Below, in pieces: positions 1-8,687 of a DNA stretch of 64,000 nucleotides. The stretch is from JBDIAG01 sp963835085 (lineage in GTDB: Bacteria > Actinomycetota > Actinomycetes > Actinomycetales > CAWJMD01): positions 124,001-188,000 of the forward strand of contig CAWIED010000001.1 of the NCBI GenBank assembly GCA_963835085.1, in the 5' to 3' direction. The stretch's first letter is position 1. Each line of letters starts with the position of its first letter. The notes below the pieces were generated by a model. That model was not told where the DNA came from. It did not search any database and saw only the letters and a program-made list of their open reading frames with translations. Made by a program: the position numbers and the translations under genes.

Positions 1-309
1 CGCGCTGGCCGCGATCGGGTGATGCAGGGTGACCAGCTTGCGTCCGTCCGGAAACGTGGCCTCCACCTGCACCTCGGTGACGAGTTCGGCCACGCCGTCC
101 ATTACGTCGTCGGGGCCGAGCACGTCGCAGCCCTCGACCATCAGGTCGCTGACCAAGGCGCCCTCGCGCGCCCGCTCGATCACCCAGGTGGACAGCAGGG
201 CGACCGTTTCGGGATGATTGAGCTTGACGCCGCGGCTCAGGCGGTCGCGCGCCACCATGCCGGCCACGGCCAGCAGCAGCTTCTCCGTATCGGCTCCGGA
301 CAGGTGCAT
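1..309 (-). CDS. ureA: urease gamma subunit (partial, possible gamma-beta fusion)
   Basis: This is the nickel urease small subunit, part of the complex that hydrolyses urea to ammonia and carbamate in the cytoplasm. The translation from the ATG at 309 begins MHLSGADTEKLLL and contains the family blocks MVARDRLSRGVKLN, VQVEATFPDGRKLVT and the near-terminal HHPI at about residues 97-100. Gamma subunits normally end within a residue or two of HHPI, but here the frame stays open to the window edge (103 codons, ending AASA). It may therefore be a fused gamma-beta subunit, as some actinobacteria have. The rest of the urease operon would lie to the left. The divergent or upstream neighbour at 353 is an iron-related flavoprotein with no evident link. 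Confidence 0.9.
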   Translation of the reverse strand, partial: MHLSGADTEKLLLAVAGMVARDRLSRGVKLNHPETVALLSTWVIERAREGALVSDLMVEGCDVLGPDDVMDGVAELVTEVQVEATFPDGRKLVTLHHPIAASA

Positions 310-352
310 GTCCGCAGCCTAGTGACCTCCGTGTGTCGCGAGTGTTTCGCCG

Positions 353-1147
353 TCAGGCGCTGGCGCCGGCCGCGGACTCCTCAGCCTCCATCTGAGCGTT
401 GAAGTCGCGCTTGCCGGCCTGCCAGAGATCTTCGGTCTGTCCCGTGCGCCAGTACCCGGAGATCGAGACGTGCTCACGTGGCACGCTGTTCTCCACGAAG
501 AAGAAGCGGCGCAGGTCTTTGATCATGCCGGCGTTGCCGTGCACGAAGACCCGCAGATCGCCCTCCGGCACGCCTGCGGCCCGAACAGCCTCCGTCAGCG
601 CATCGCCATAGCTGGCGTTGGAGTCGTCGCGGTGCACCCAGGTGACGTCGACGTTCTCGCCGCCGGGCACGTTCAGGTGGGCGGCGGAGTTGGCCACCTC
701 GACGAACACCTTGGCCTGTGCGCGCTCAGGCAGGACCTCCAGGGCCGCGGCGATCGCGGGGAAGGCGGCCTCGTCGCCGGCGAGCAGGTGCACGTCGGCT
801 TCCGGATCGGGTGCCCAGGCCCCGCCCGGGCCGAAGAAGCTGATGGTGTCGCCCGGCTTGGCCGCTGCCGCCCACGGACCGGCCAGGCCGGCGTCGCCAT
901 GCACGACGAAATCGATGGCCAGCTCGTTGCTCTCGCGGTCGAAGGAGCGAATTGTGTAGGTGCGCGTGACGGGCGGGAAGCTCAGCTTGACGTAGTGATC
1001 GGTGAAGGCGAGCTCGGGCAGCGCGCGCAGGTCGTTGCCGGTCAGCACGACCCGCACGAGATCAGGCGACAGCCACTCGGTGCGCACTACGACCGCGGTG
1101 CGTTGCGTTCGGGGCTTACGGGGTCGGTCGACGACTGGTTCTGACAT
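353..1147 (-). CDS. siderophore-interacting FAD-binding protein (ViuB/SIP family)
   Basis: A 264-aa cytoplasmic flavoprotein of the siderophore-interacting family, which reduces ferric siderophores and releases iron. The flavin-binding signature RTYTIRSF lies at about residues 60-67. It is followed by the FVVHGDAGLAGPWA segment and the GDEAAFPAI segment that starts the nucleotide-binding half, and the C-terminus carries the typical GYWRTGQTEDLW block. Length fits the family. The ATG is supported by an iron box a few bases upstream (1153-1171), so expression should rise under iron starvation through an IdeR/DtxR repressor. No siderophore biosynthesis or ABC uptake genes are nearby; a second iron box at 2433 lacks an obvious target. 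Confidence 0.93.
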   Translation of the reverse strand: MSEPVVDRPRKPRTQRTAVVVRTEWLSPDLVRVVLTGNDLRALPELAFTDHYVKLSFPPVTRTYTIRSFDRESNELAIDFVVHGDAGLAGPWAAAAKPGDTISFFGPGGAWAPDPEADVHLLAGDEAAFPAIAAALEVLPERAQAKVFVEVANSAAHLNVPGGENVDVTWVHRDDSNASYGDALTEAVRAAGVPEGDLRVFVHGNAGMIKDLRRFFFVENSVPREHVSISGYWRTGQTEDLWQAGKRDFNAQMEAEESAAGASA

Positions 1148-1152
1148 GCTAG

Positions 1153-1171
1153 TAAGGCTAGCCTAACTGTG
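1153..1171. promoter_or_regulatory. IdeR/DtxR iron box upstream of the siderophore-interacting protein
   Basis: The sequence TAAGGCTAGCCTAACTGTG matches 13 of 19 positions of the iron-box consensus TTAGGTTAGSCTAACCTAA, including the central AGG-TAGCCTAAC block. It lies about 6 bases before the start codon at 1147, where a bound repressor would block transcription or initiation. The match is seen in sequence; regulation is inferred from the known actinobacterial regulon. Confidence 0.75.
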
Positions 1172-1240
1172 ACGTGCAGGTCCTCCGGCCTGACGGCGCC
1201 ATACCCGGACAGCCACGGCTGTCCGGGTTGAGCGCGCCCG

Positions 1241-2029
1241 TCACATGTGCATGCCGCCGTTGACCCCCCAGACCTGACCTGTGATGTACGAGGAGTCGTC
1301 GGAGGCCAGGAACGAGATGACTCGCGAGATCTCTTCGGGCCGGCCGAGCCGGGCCATCGGAATGTTGCCCTTGATCTTGTCCAGAACCTTCTCCGGCACC
1401 GCCTGCACCATCTCGGTGCCGATATAGCCCGGGGTCACCGCGTTGATCGTGATGGAGGCGCCGTCTTCAGTCATCTTGCCGGCGCGGCTGAGTTGGTAGA
1501 GCGCCTCCTTGGCCATCGTCTTGGTAAGGGCGAACAGACCCGACTTGGACGCCGCGTAGTTGGCCTGGCCGAGGTTGCCCATCTCGCCGATCACCGACGA
1601 GACGTTGATAATGCGCCCATTGCCCTGCTCCACCATGTGCGCGAGCGCTGCCTGGGAGAGGAAGAAAGCGCCGGAGAGGTTCACCGCGATGACCTTGTTC
1701 CAGTCGTCGTCGGTCATCTTGGCGACGATGCGGTCGATGGTGATGCCGGCGTTGTTGACGAGGATGTCGATGCGGCCGTGCTGCTCGACGACCTCGGCGA
1801 TCACGCGACGACAGTCTTCGGCCTCGCCGACGTTGCCCCGGTGCAGGGTGACCTGAGCATCGGGGTAGTTCTTGTCCATCTGGGTTTTGAACTCATCAGC
1901 GCGCTGGGAGTTGCCGCCGTAGCCGGCGGCGACGACCGCGCCGGCCTTGGCAAGGTCCTCGCTGATCGCGGCGCCGATGCCGCGGGTGCCGCCGGTAACG
2001 AAAGCAACGCGACCCTTGAGGTCAGACAT
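1241..2029 (-). CDS. phbB: acetoacetyl-CoA reductase (short-chain dehydrogenase)
   Basis: NADPH-dependent reductase that converts acetoacetyl-CoA to (R)-3-hydroxybutyryl-CoA, the precursor step of polyhydroxyalkanoate synthesis. The 262-aa SDR fold shows the cofactor motif TGGTRGIG at residues 12-19, NNAG, the catalytic serine in NVSS, and the YAASK catalytic motif at about 157-161, with ITINAVTPGYIGTEM after it. Between the catalytic helix and that strand is a longer loop (about 11 extra residues, around SRAGKMTEDGAS) than in typical PhaB. FabG is the main alternative, but the overall pattern favours the acetoacetyl-CoA reductase group. The ATG is preceded by AAGGAGCC. The window also has a phasin-like gene at 60694 but no PHA synthase. 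Confidence 0.82.
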   Translation of the reverse strand: MSDLKGRVAFVTGGTRGIGAAISEDLAKAGAVVAAGYGGNSQRADEFKTQMDKNYPDAQVTLHRGNVGEAEDCRRVIAEVVEQHGRIDILVNNAGITIDRIVAKMTDDDWNKVIAVNLSGAFFLSQAALAHMVEQGNGRIINVSSVIGEMGNLGQANYAASKSGLFALTKTMAKEALYQLSRAGKMTEDGASITINAVTPGYIGTEMVQAVPEKVLDKIKGNIPMARLGRPEEISRVISFLASDDSSYITGQVWGVNGGMHM

Positions 2030-2432
2030 AAGAGGCTCCTTCGCCCTGTTGGTGTGTGACGCACACCACCCTAGCCACCCTGCTTGTGCGTTCGGAGGAT
2101 CGGACGTTGCTCGCTGGACGGAAAGGACGGCCGCGGTCTCCCTAGCTTCAGGGGCTGTCCGCCTCGGTGGTGGACGCCATGCCGACAGTGGCAGCCTGAC
2201 CGGTGGTGAGCCCGGCTATGCCGAGAGCTGCCCCAGTACTCCGAGGGATGCTCCCAAAGTGCGCGCCACAGTTGGGGCGGCGGTCGATCGGTGTGGACTC
2301 ATGAACGAGTACTCCTCTGAGACAAGTGAATTCGACACGATTGAGCTGTCAGGACCCGCGCCCTCTTCCACTCTGGGACGACGGCCAGGTGCGACGATCG
2401 CCAACGGCCAAGACGCCTATGAACACTGTGAC

Positions 2433-2451
2433 TTAGGTTAGCCTAACTTTA
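2433..2451. promoter_or_regulatory. strong IdeR/DtxR iron box without an obvious target gene
   Basis: TTAGGTTAGCCTAACTTTA matches the iron-box consensus at 17 of 19 positions, better than the box at 1153. The nearest intact gene on the minus strand (phbB, start 2029) is 400 bases away, and no convincing plus-strand gene follows. The only candidate is the 28-codon ORF at 2216-2302, 131 bases downstream on the minus strand. Confidence 0.75.
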
Positions 2452-2564
2452 CTGATGGAGCCCAGTGGCGTGAGGGGATGCCCTCCGAGTTGGGATCTCT
2501 TGAAAGGACTGGGTGGCTTCGTCGGTGGATGCGCACCTGGTCGCCTCGGCTTCCAGCCATGGTG

Positions 2565-2653
2565 TGTCCCTTATCCGACACGGTTGCTGTGGCGGACTGG
2601 GATCTCGTGCTCAGCCGAGATCGCCGGTCTGCAATCGTGTCGGATAAAGGACA
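2565..2653 (-). repeat. 89-bp palindromic element, copy A1
   Basis: The ends are inverted repeats: TGTCCCTTATCCGACACG at the left and CGTGTCGGATAAAGGACA at the right, 17 of 18 matching. The interior, read on the minus strand, carries the core GCTGAGCACGAGATCC shared with the copies at 17831 and 10440. It has exactly the same length as the 17831 copy, with about 36 of 53 interior positions identical. It lies just past the 3' end of the GH31 gene. It contains no ORF and has no clear target-site duplication. Confidence 0.85.
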
Positions 2654-2700
2654 GCGGCCGGGCCTGCCCCCGGGTAGGGCCAGCCCAGGCCCGGCGCGCC

Positions 2701-5121
2701 CTAAGCGGCCCCCGCCAACAGCAGTTCGCTGAGCGCTGAGAGCAAAGCCGGCTCCAGGTTCATCCCGTGCAGCGAGAGCACGACCGAGCTGTAGCGCTCG
2801 CCCGATTCGACCGCCTGCCACACCTTGGCCTTGACGCCGAATTCGATCTGGGCGTCGTCGAGGAGCCGGTAGATCCGCTCGGCAATATCGGCGCCGGCCA
2901 GCGCGCGGTCACCGTCCACCTGGATCGTGGTGGGGGTGCCCGTCGGCAGAGCACCCACATCCACCGTGATGCTGCCCGGGATCGGGCCCGGGCGCAGGTC
3001 GAGCGCGCGCCCGGCGACGTGAACGGACGCGACCCCGGCGAAGCCCACCAGCACCAGGCTCCATCGGCGCCCGTCTGCGACCGTGCCGAGTTCGCCCTCG
3101 GCCGCGCCGATCGTCACTACCCCCGGCCCGTGCTCGTAGCTCAACGTTGTTGACGCCCAACGATCGTCGTCGGCGTCCTCCCAGAGCGTGAACGTCCCGT
3201 CAGCCCCGGCGACGATCCAGACCTGCAGCGAGTCGGGCACACCCGTGGCGCACGACACGTCGGGCTCGGGCACCAGCGGCAGCACGGTTCCGGCCCGGGC
3301 GAGCACGGGCAGCTCGGCCAGCGTGCGGTGCATCGGCACCCGGCTGCCCTCACCCGACGTGCCACCGGAGTAGGCGACGCCCGTGAACAGGTCTACCCAC
3401 TCTCCCGGGGGCAGCCAGGCGTCCACCCGGGCCAGACGGGTGCGGCGGTCGGCGGGGGACACGATGGGCGCCACCAACAAATCCCCGCCGAACATGAACT
3501 GCCCGTCGACCTCGTACGCCTGCTGCTGCCAGGGGTGCTCGTAATACATCGGCTCCACCAGCGGCACCCCGTCGACGTGTGCCCGGCGCACCATGGTGGC
3601 CAGATAGGGCACCAGTTGATGCCGCAGCCGGAGGAACCGCCCCATCGCCTCCCGGGCGGGAGCGCCGAACCGCCACGGCTCCTTCGAGTTGAAGATGTCG
3701 TGCGTGGAATGCAGCCGCAGAATCGGCGAGAAGACGCCCAGCTGAACCCATCTCGTGGCGAGCTCATCGTCTTTGACGCCGAACATGTGGCCACCGACGT
3801 CGTGGCTCCACCAGCCGTACCCGACGTTGGAGGCTCGCGCGGTGAACTCCGGCTGGAACGCCAGCGACTTCCACGACACCACGGTGTCGCCGGAGAACCC
3901 CACGGGATAGCGGTGCGATCCCAGCCCGGCATAGCGGGAGAACGTCATCGGACGGGCACCCAGGGGTCCGCCGGCACGCGCCGAGTCGAGGAAGTGCAGG
4001 TGGTTCAGCAGCCACAACGGGTCAAGGCCCGGCACCCGCGAATACGGACCCTGCTGCCAGTCGATCCACCAGAAGTCGACGCCCTCGGCCTCCCGTGGAT
4101 TGTGCACGTCGCGCAGGTACGTCGCCAGGAACTGCGGATCGGCCGGGTCGAACAGCACTGGCAGTAGGGACGCAGGGTCGATGCCCATCGCCTCGGCCAC
4201 CGCCGGATAGCACTCCTCGTGAGCGCGGATGCCGTCGGCCGGGTGCACGTTGAGTGTCACCTTCAGTCCGCGTTCGTGCAGTGCCCGCAAGAATGCGGGC
4301 GGGTCGGCGAACAGGTCGCGGTTCCAGGTGTAGCCGGTCCAGCCGCTGCCGAACTGGGACGGGATGTCGACCAGGTGCCAGTCCATGTCCAACACCGCCA
4401 CGGAGAACGGAAGCCGTTCTGCGGCAAAGCGATCGAGCAGCTCCAGATACTCCGTGTCGGTGTAGGCGTGGTATCGGCTCCACCAGTTGCCAAGGGCCCA
4501 ACGGGGCAGCAGCGGCTGCGAACCGGTCAGCCGGTAGAGCGCTGCCAGGCCGGCGCGATAGTCGCGGCCATAGACGAACACGTACAGGTCGATGCTGCCC
4601 GGCTCGCGTGGCGTGAACCAGCCGTCATCGGTGAGCAGCACGGTGGCCGAGTCGTCATAGCAGGCCACTCCGTTGCGGCTCAGCACGCCAGCTTCCAGCG
4701 GTACCGGGCCGTCGATGCGGTCGAGGGTGCGCGCCGTCCCGCCCAGGTTGTCTTCGCCCTGCGAGCCAAACCGCCAGACCGAGTGGTAGCTGGAGATGCC
4801 ACCGCGGGCCTGCACCGAGAGTCCGTGCGAGCTGAACGGCCCCCGGTCGTAGGTGAGATGAAACCGGTCGGTGATCACCTCCACGAGCTGGTCACTCGCG
4901 CGCGTGGTGAATCTCACGGGCGGATTGTCCCGATGCAGCACTGCCTGTGAAGCCCTGTCCTCGAACCTGCCCGATGGGCTCCACTGCAGCCGTACCAGGC
5001 CGTCGTCCAGCACCGAGATGCGCCAGTTGTCACCGCTGCGAACGTTCTCCGGCGCCGCTATCGGGGTCGTCTCCAGGCGCAGGTGGGCAGGTAGTAGGCC
5101 ATCGGTGTGCGGAGACGTCAC
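2701..5121 (-). CDS. glycoside hydrolase family 31 (alpha-glucosidase or alpha-xylosidase)
   Basis: An 806-aa retaining alpha-glycosidase. The (beta/alpha)8 domain shows LPRWALGNWWSRYHAY near residue 205, the aspartates in VAVLDMDWH, the probable catalytic nucleophile in FWWIDWQQG (about residue 352) and the acid/base in GFSGDTVVSW (about 412). WIDWQQG differs from the WxDMNE form of classical alpha-glucosidases, so the exact substrate is open. There is no signal peptide, so it probably acts in the cytoplasm on imported oligosaccharides. The C-terminal roughly 60 residues (DIAERIYRLLDDAQIEFG...) extend past the usual beta-sandwich and look like a small helical add-on. The gene is transcribed divergently from the helicase-like gene at 5165. 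Confidence 0.9.
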   Translation of the reverse strand: MTSPHTDGLLPAHLRLETTPIAAPENVRSGDNWRISVLDDGLVRLQWSPSGRFEDRASQAVLHRDNPPVRFTTRASDQLVEVITDRFHLTYDRGPFSSHGLSVQARGGISSYHSVWRFGSQGEDNLGGTARTLDRIDGPVPLEAGVLSRNGVACYDDSATVLLTDDGWFTPREPGSIDLYVFVYGRDYRAGLAALYRLTGSQPLLPRWALGNWWSRYHAYTDTEYLELLDRFAAERLPFSVAVLDMDWHLVDIPSQFGSGWTGYTWNRDLFADPPAFLRALHERGLKVTLNVHPADGIRAHEECYPAVAEAMGIDPASLLPVLFDPADPQFLATYLRDVHNPREAEGVDFWWIDWQQGPYSRVPGLDPLWLLNHLHFLDSARAGGPLGARPMTFSRYAGLGSHRYPVGFSGDTVVSWKSLAFQPEFTARASNVGYGWWSHDVGGHMFGVKDDELATRWVQLGVFSPILRLHSTHDIFNSKEPWRFGAPAREAMGRFLRLRHQLVPYLATMVRRAHVDGVPLVEPMYYEHPWQQQAYEVDGQFMFGGDLLVAPIVSPADRRTRLARVDAWLPPGEWVDLFTGVAYSGGTSGEGSRVPMHRTLAELPVLARAGTVLPLVPEPDVSCATGVPDSLQVWIVAGADGTFTLWEDADDDRWASTTLSYEHGPGVVTIGAAEGELGTVADGRRWSLVLVGFAGVASVHVAGRALDLRPGPIPGSITVDVGALPTGTPTTIQVDGDRALAGADIAERIYRLLDDAQIEFGVKAKVWQAVESGERYSSVVLSLHGMNLEPALLSALSELLLAGAA

Positions 5122-5164
5122 GGCGATGATCCTAAGGGCGGCTCAAGGCGTTAGCGTTTTGCAC

Positions 5165-8100
5165 GTGCAACCTCCAGAGCGCCCCTCGTCCGCCCTGCTC
5201 CAACGTGCCATCGCGCGCTGGGAGGTCGAGCTCAGCGACCTGGCGGGCCACGACGATCTGGTGTATCTCGACCCGTCGTCGGGCCGCCTGCTCGATCTGT
5301 CCGTCGCCCACCCGAGCGGTCTGGCGGGGTTTCTCGCCGGCCGGCTCACCCGGCTGTCAGACCTCTTCCGTGCGCCGGAGTCGCTATACGTCGCCCGCGT
5401 TCGTGCCCGGGCGGTCTCGCTCGCGGCAAGCCGGCTCGAAGACACCTACGGTCTGCCCGGTGCGCACCTCGCGACGGGCACCTTCGACTGGCCAGACGCT
5501 CCCGGCGGCCGGCCGGTGCGCGCGCCCATCCTGCTCCGCCCGGTGCGGCTGGTGGCTCGCGGCGCGGGGGCCGGTGTCGACTACGACCTCGACCCCGCCG
5601 ACGAGGCGCGGCTCAACCCCGCGCTAGTGGAGCTGCTGAGGGCTGAGGGCATCGTGGTCGACGATCGTCCTGTCACCGACGCCGACCACGGAGTGGCCGC
5701 CCGTAAGGTGCTCGACCGCATCACGAGCGCGGTGGTCGGCCTCGACGTGAAGCTCAACGACCGCATCCTCGTGGGAGTCTTCGCCGACATCGCCCCCGGC
5801 ATGCTCACCACCTTGCGTGCGCAGGCGCCCGATCTGGGCGTGCACCGGACGATTCAGGCGGTGCTGCGCCGTCCGTCCACTGTCGGCCAGTCCTCCGCGC
5901 GTCACGCCCCCGCGTCCACGGCTGGCATCGACGCGGCCGTTGTCCCGGAATCGGTTGAGCGTCAATCTGTTTCGGAGAAATCTGGCCCCGCTCAAGCGGA
6001 CGGTGACCGGAGTGGTCTGAAATGGCACGTCGCCAACCAGGCTCAGCGTCCGGCGACGCAGGCCCAGCCGGCGGCATTGGCCGGGCAGCCGACCGGCCCG
6101 GCCCGCCGGGGCGCGCGTGCCGCTCTGCTCGACCCGGCCCAGCTGGCCGTGCTCGACGCGGTGGAATCGGGCCTGGACACCCGGGTGGAGGCAGCCGTCG
6201 GCAGTGGCGTCACCGCCACCGCGGCGGCCATCGTCGAGGCTGTTCTGGGCAAGGGGAACCGGCTGCTCGTGGTGGCGCCCGCCCTCGATGAGCTGGAGGA
6301 GCTCGCCGCGCGGCTGAAGGGCGACGTGGGCGAAGCGGCTCGGGGAGCCACCGAGGCTGCCGCCGCGCACGCCCGGTTGCACCGGGTGCATCCCACCTGG
6401 GGCCTGAGCCGGATGCAGGCGATGGAGCGGCTGGTGAGCCTGGGCGCACCGGCGACGGCCGCACCGGCGGCCGGGCGGCTGAGCGCGCTGACGCTAGTGA
6501 GCCTCAGCCACGACCGCAGCCGGGCGGCCACCTTGTTGGGCCAGGCGTCGAAGGTGGGCGTCTTCACGCCCGTGGCCGTGAACAGCCCGTGGGCGGGGGC
6601 GGCTCTGCCCGATGACGAGGCCACCCGCCGGGCCAGGGCGGTGGTGGAGCAGTTGCTGCACCATGACTTGCCGACGGCACGCACGATCATGAGCGGCGTC
6701 GCTGCCGCGGTGGCTCTGCCAGAGGGTCTCAGCCTTACCGAGTGGACGGCCCAGGTCGAGGTGCTCACCTCGGTGCGCGGCACCTTGGATCTCATGTTGC
6801 CCGAGGTGTATCAGCGGGCGGGGGAGGAGATGGTCAAGGGCACGGCTTCCAGCAACTGGCGGGCCACCAACAACGTGACTATGTCGATGCTCGAACGGCG
6901 TCGGTGGCGGCGTGAGGCGTCCGCGCTGGTTCGCCCGGGTCTGCAGGCCGCGGATCTGCACGCGACTCTGCTGCGGGCCCGGCTCGAGAAGGATCTCTGG
7001 GCCCGGTTGGGGGGCGCGGGGAAGCCAGGTGTCGCAGCGGATCTCGACGCAGCGACGGCTGCGGTGGCCAAGGTGCGCGATTGCGTCACCCGGCTCGACC
7101 CCGTGCTGGCCGGTTCGGCGGTGGGCGCAGGCCTGGCCGACCTCTCCCTGCAGGAGTTGACCGAGCGGCTGCAGGCGCTGTCCGCTGCCGGCTCCGATCT
7201 GCACGATCTGCCCGCCCGCGCCCGGCTCGCCGAGGAGCTGTCGAACCTGGGTCTGGACCCGTTGGTGGAACAGCTGCGGGCTGAGCCGAGCCGTCGTCCG
7301 GTGTGGGAGTCATTGGAGATCGCCTGGCTGCGTGGGGTTTTGGCGGAGCTGGAAGCTACGCCCGACCCCATCGGCGTGGCCGCTGCCGAGGCGCCGGTCG
7401 GGTTCGGGGTCAACCTCGGAGGGCTCACCACGGCCACCAGTCTCGGGCTGGGACGGCTCGACCCCGCGGCCAGGTTCGATGTCGTGCTGTTGCTTGACGC
7501 CAACCGGATCGGACTCGCTGAGGCGGTGCTGGCCATCGCTCGGGGCGACCAGAGTGTGCTGATCGGCGATCCGGCAGGTCTGGCGCCCGCCGGGCTCGAC
7601 CTCGGCGATCAGAGCGAGGTGGGTCCGCGCCGGGTCTCGGTGCTGGCCGCCACCGATCGGCGGCTGGCCACCTTCCGTCTCGATCGGGTGCATCGTCAAC
7701 CGGCCGCGCTCGCGGCCCTGGTGCCGCAGGTGGGTGGCACCTCGAGCGTGGTGCCTGCCTGGTCGGTGGCCTCGGCGGAGGCCTTCGAACCCGATGCCGA
7801 GGCCCTTTCCGCGGTGACCGGAGAGGTGGAGATCAGCCTCGAACACGTGCCAGGCAGCACGGTGCCGCTCAGTGACAACGAGGCCGACCTGGTGCCCGCG
7901 CAGGAGGTGGAGGCCGTCGTGGCCCTCATCGCCGAGCATGCGCGCTCGCGGCCGGGGGAGTCGCTGGCCGTGCTCACCGTGTCCCGGCCGATGGCCCACG
8001 ACGTGGCCGATGTGCTGCGCCAGGCCCTGCGTCGATCTCCCGAGCTGGCCGGCTGGCTCACCAGCGGCCCAGCGGAGCGGTTCGTGGTTACCGACCTGCT

Positions 8101-8674
8101 GCGCAGCGACGAGGTGGTGCGCGATCACGTGGTTCTTGCCCTCGGCCTGGCCCGCGACCCGCACGGACGCTTCGGGCACCGGTTCGGCGTGCTCGACACC
8201 GAAGCGGGCGCAGGTCTCATCGGCCTCGGGGTGGGGCGCGCGCGGCGTCGGCTCACCGTGGTGTCCGGCATCTGGGCCGAGGACATCGAGGCCGAGCAGC
8301 TCGGCACCGCCGGCGGCAGGCGCGTCCACCGGTTGCTACAGGTGGCCTCGGGTGCGGCGCGGGTGCGCGAGGTTGCTCAGCCACCGGCCACACCCGATCC
8401 CGTGCTCGGCATGCTCGTCTCTGAGCTGGAAGCCCAGGGGTATCCGGCGAGGCTCACCAGCAGGCCCGATCGCGAGCCCGATCTCGCCCTGGTGATCGGC
8501 GGACGGCGGGTGGCTGTGCTGTGGGACGGCAACCCCGACCCGGCGCTCGGCGTGCGTGGCACGCTGGCGGCCGCACTGACCCGGTTCGGGTGGACCGTGC
8601 GCCGGATCCGGGCCGAGGACGTCGCGGATAATCCGAAGCGAGTGGCTGCCCAGATCACGCGCCGGCCGGCCTGA
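5165..8674 (+). CDS. large helicase-like protein with degenerate ATPase motifs (DUF4011-like)
   Basis: A 1169-aa cytoplasmic protein whose layout resembles actinobacterial DUF4011-type superfamily-1 helicase-like proteins. The N-terminus runs from WEVELSDLAGHDDLVYLDP through LLDLSVAHPSGL and TRLSDLF. The helicase core starts near residue 320 (LLDPAQLAVLDAV), and the C-terminus (about 1100-1169) has an endonuclease-like pattern ending FGWTVRRIRAEDV. The expected P-loop is replaced by AAVGSGVTATAAAIV (about 343) with no lysine. The expected DEAx Walker B reads VVLLLDANRIGL (about 771). ATP hydrolysis is therefore doubtful. The GTG at 5165 was chosen because upstream codons would run into the divergent GH31 gene; TTG 5159 and ATG 5126 are alternatives. 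The next gene, an exporter, starts 13 bases downstream. Confidence 0.6.
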   Translation: MQPPERPSSALLQRAIARWEVELSDLAGHDDLVYLDPSSGRLLDLSVAHPSGLAGFLAGRLTRLSDLFRAPESLYVARVRARAVSLAASRLEDTYGLPGAHLATGTFDWPDAPGGRPVRAPILLRPVRLVARGAGAGVDYDLDPADEARLNPALVELLRAEGIVVDDRPVTDADHGVAARKVLDRITSAVVGLDVKLNDRILVGVFADIAPGMLTTLRAQAPDLGVHRTIQAVLRRPSTVGQSSARHAPASTAGIDAAVVPESVERQSVSEKSGPAQADGDRSGLKWHVANQAQRPATQAQPAALAGQPTGPARRGARAALLDPAQLAVLDAVESGLDTRVEAAVGSGVTATAAAIVEAVLGKGNRLLVVAPALDELEELAARLKGDVGEAARGATEAAAAHARLHRVHPTWGLSRMQAMERLVSLGAPATAAPAAGRLSALTLVSLSHDRSRAATLLGQASKVGVFTPVAVNSPWAGAALPDDEATRRARAVVEQLLHHDLPTARTIMSGVAAAVALPEGLSLTEWTAQVEVLTSVRGTLDLMLPEVYQRAGEEMVKGTASSNWRATNNVTMSMLERRRWRREASALVRPGLQAADLHATLLRARLEKDLWARLGGAGKPGVAADLDAATAAVAKVRDCVTRLDPVLAGSAVGAGLADLSLQELTERLQALSAAGSDLHDLPARARLAEELSNLGLDPLVEQLRAEPSRRPVWESLEIAWLRGVLAELEATPDPIGVAAAEAPVGFGVNLGGLTTATSLGLGRLDPAARFDVVLLLDANRIGLAEAVLAIARGDQSVLIGDPAGLAPAGLDLGDQSEVGPRRVSVLAATDRRLATFRLDRVHRQPAALAALVPQVGGTSSVVPAWSVASAEAFEPDAEALSAVTGEVEISLEHVPGSTVPLSDNEADLVPAQEVEAVVALIAEHARSRPGESLAVLTVSRPMAHDVADVLRQALRRSPELAGWLTSGPAERFVVTDLLRSDEVVRDHVVLALGLARDPHGRFGHRFGVLDTEAGAGLIGLGVGRARRRLTVVSGIWAEDIEAEQLGTAGGRRVHRLLQVASGAARVREVAQPPATPDPVLGMLVSELEAQGYPARLTSRPDREPDLALVIGGRRVAVLWDGNPDPALGVRGTLAAALTRFGWTVRRIRAEDVADNPKRVAAQITRRPA

Positions 8675-8687
8675 TCGGGGGTTGGCG

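Larger units (their letters stand above)
2065..2700. other. intergenic region with iron box, short ORF and palindromic repeat
   Basis: About 635 bases without a recognisable gene. It holds a near-perfect iron box (2433-2451), a palindromic repeat (2565-2653) and, on the minus strand, a 28-codon ORF at 2216-2302 whose ATG follows AGAGGAG at good spacing. The peptide (MSPHRSTAAPTVARTLGASL...) resembles a signal-sequence start but ends at TAG. Another frame downstream gives a hydrophobic stretch ALGIAGLTTGQAATVGM. This may be the remnant of an iron-regulated secreted protein gene, but no family is recognisable. Confidence 0.4.

Noticed and set aside
2565..2653. Insertion sequence or CRISPR-type repeat
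   Set aside because: There is no transposase, no spacer series and no clear target duplication; a single palindromic element per site fits better.
4871..5164. Upstream extension of the helicase-like ORF by about 98 codons
   Set aside because: It lies inside the GH31 gene on the other strand and reads as a shadow; the GTG at 5165 is a better start.
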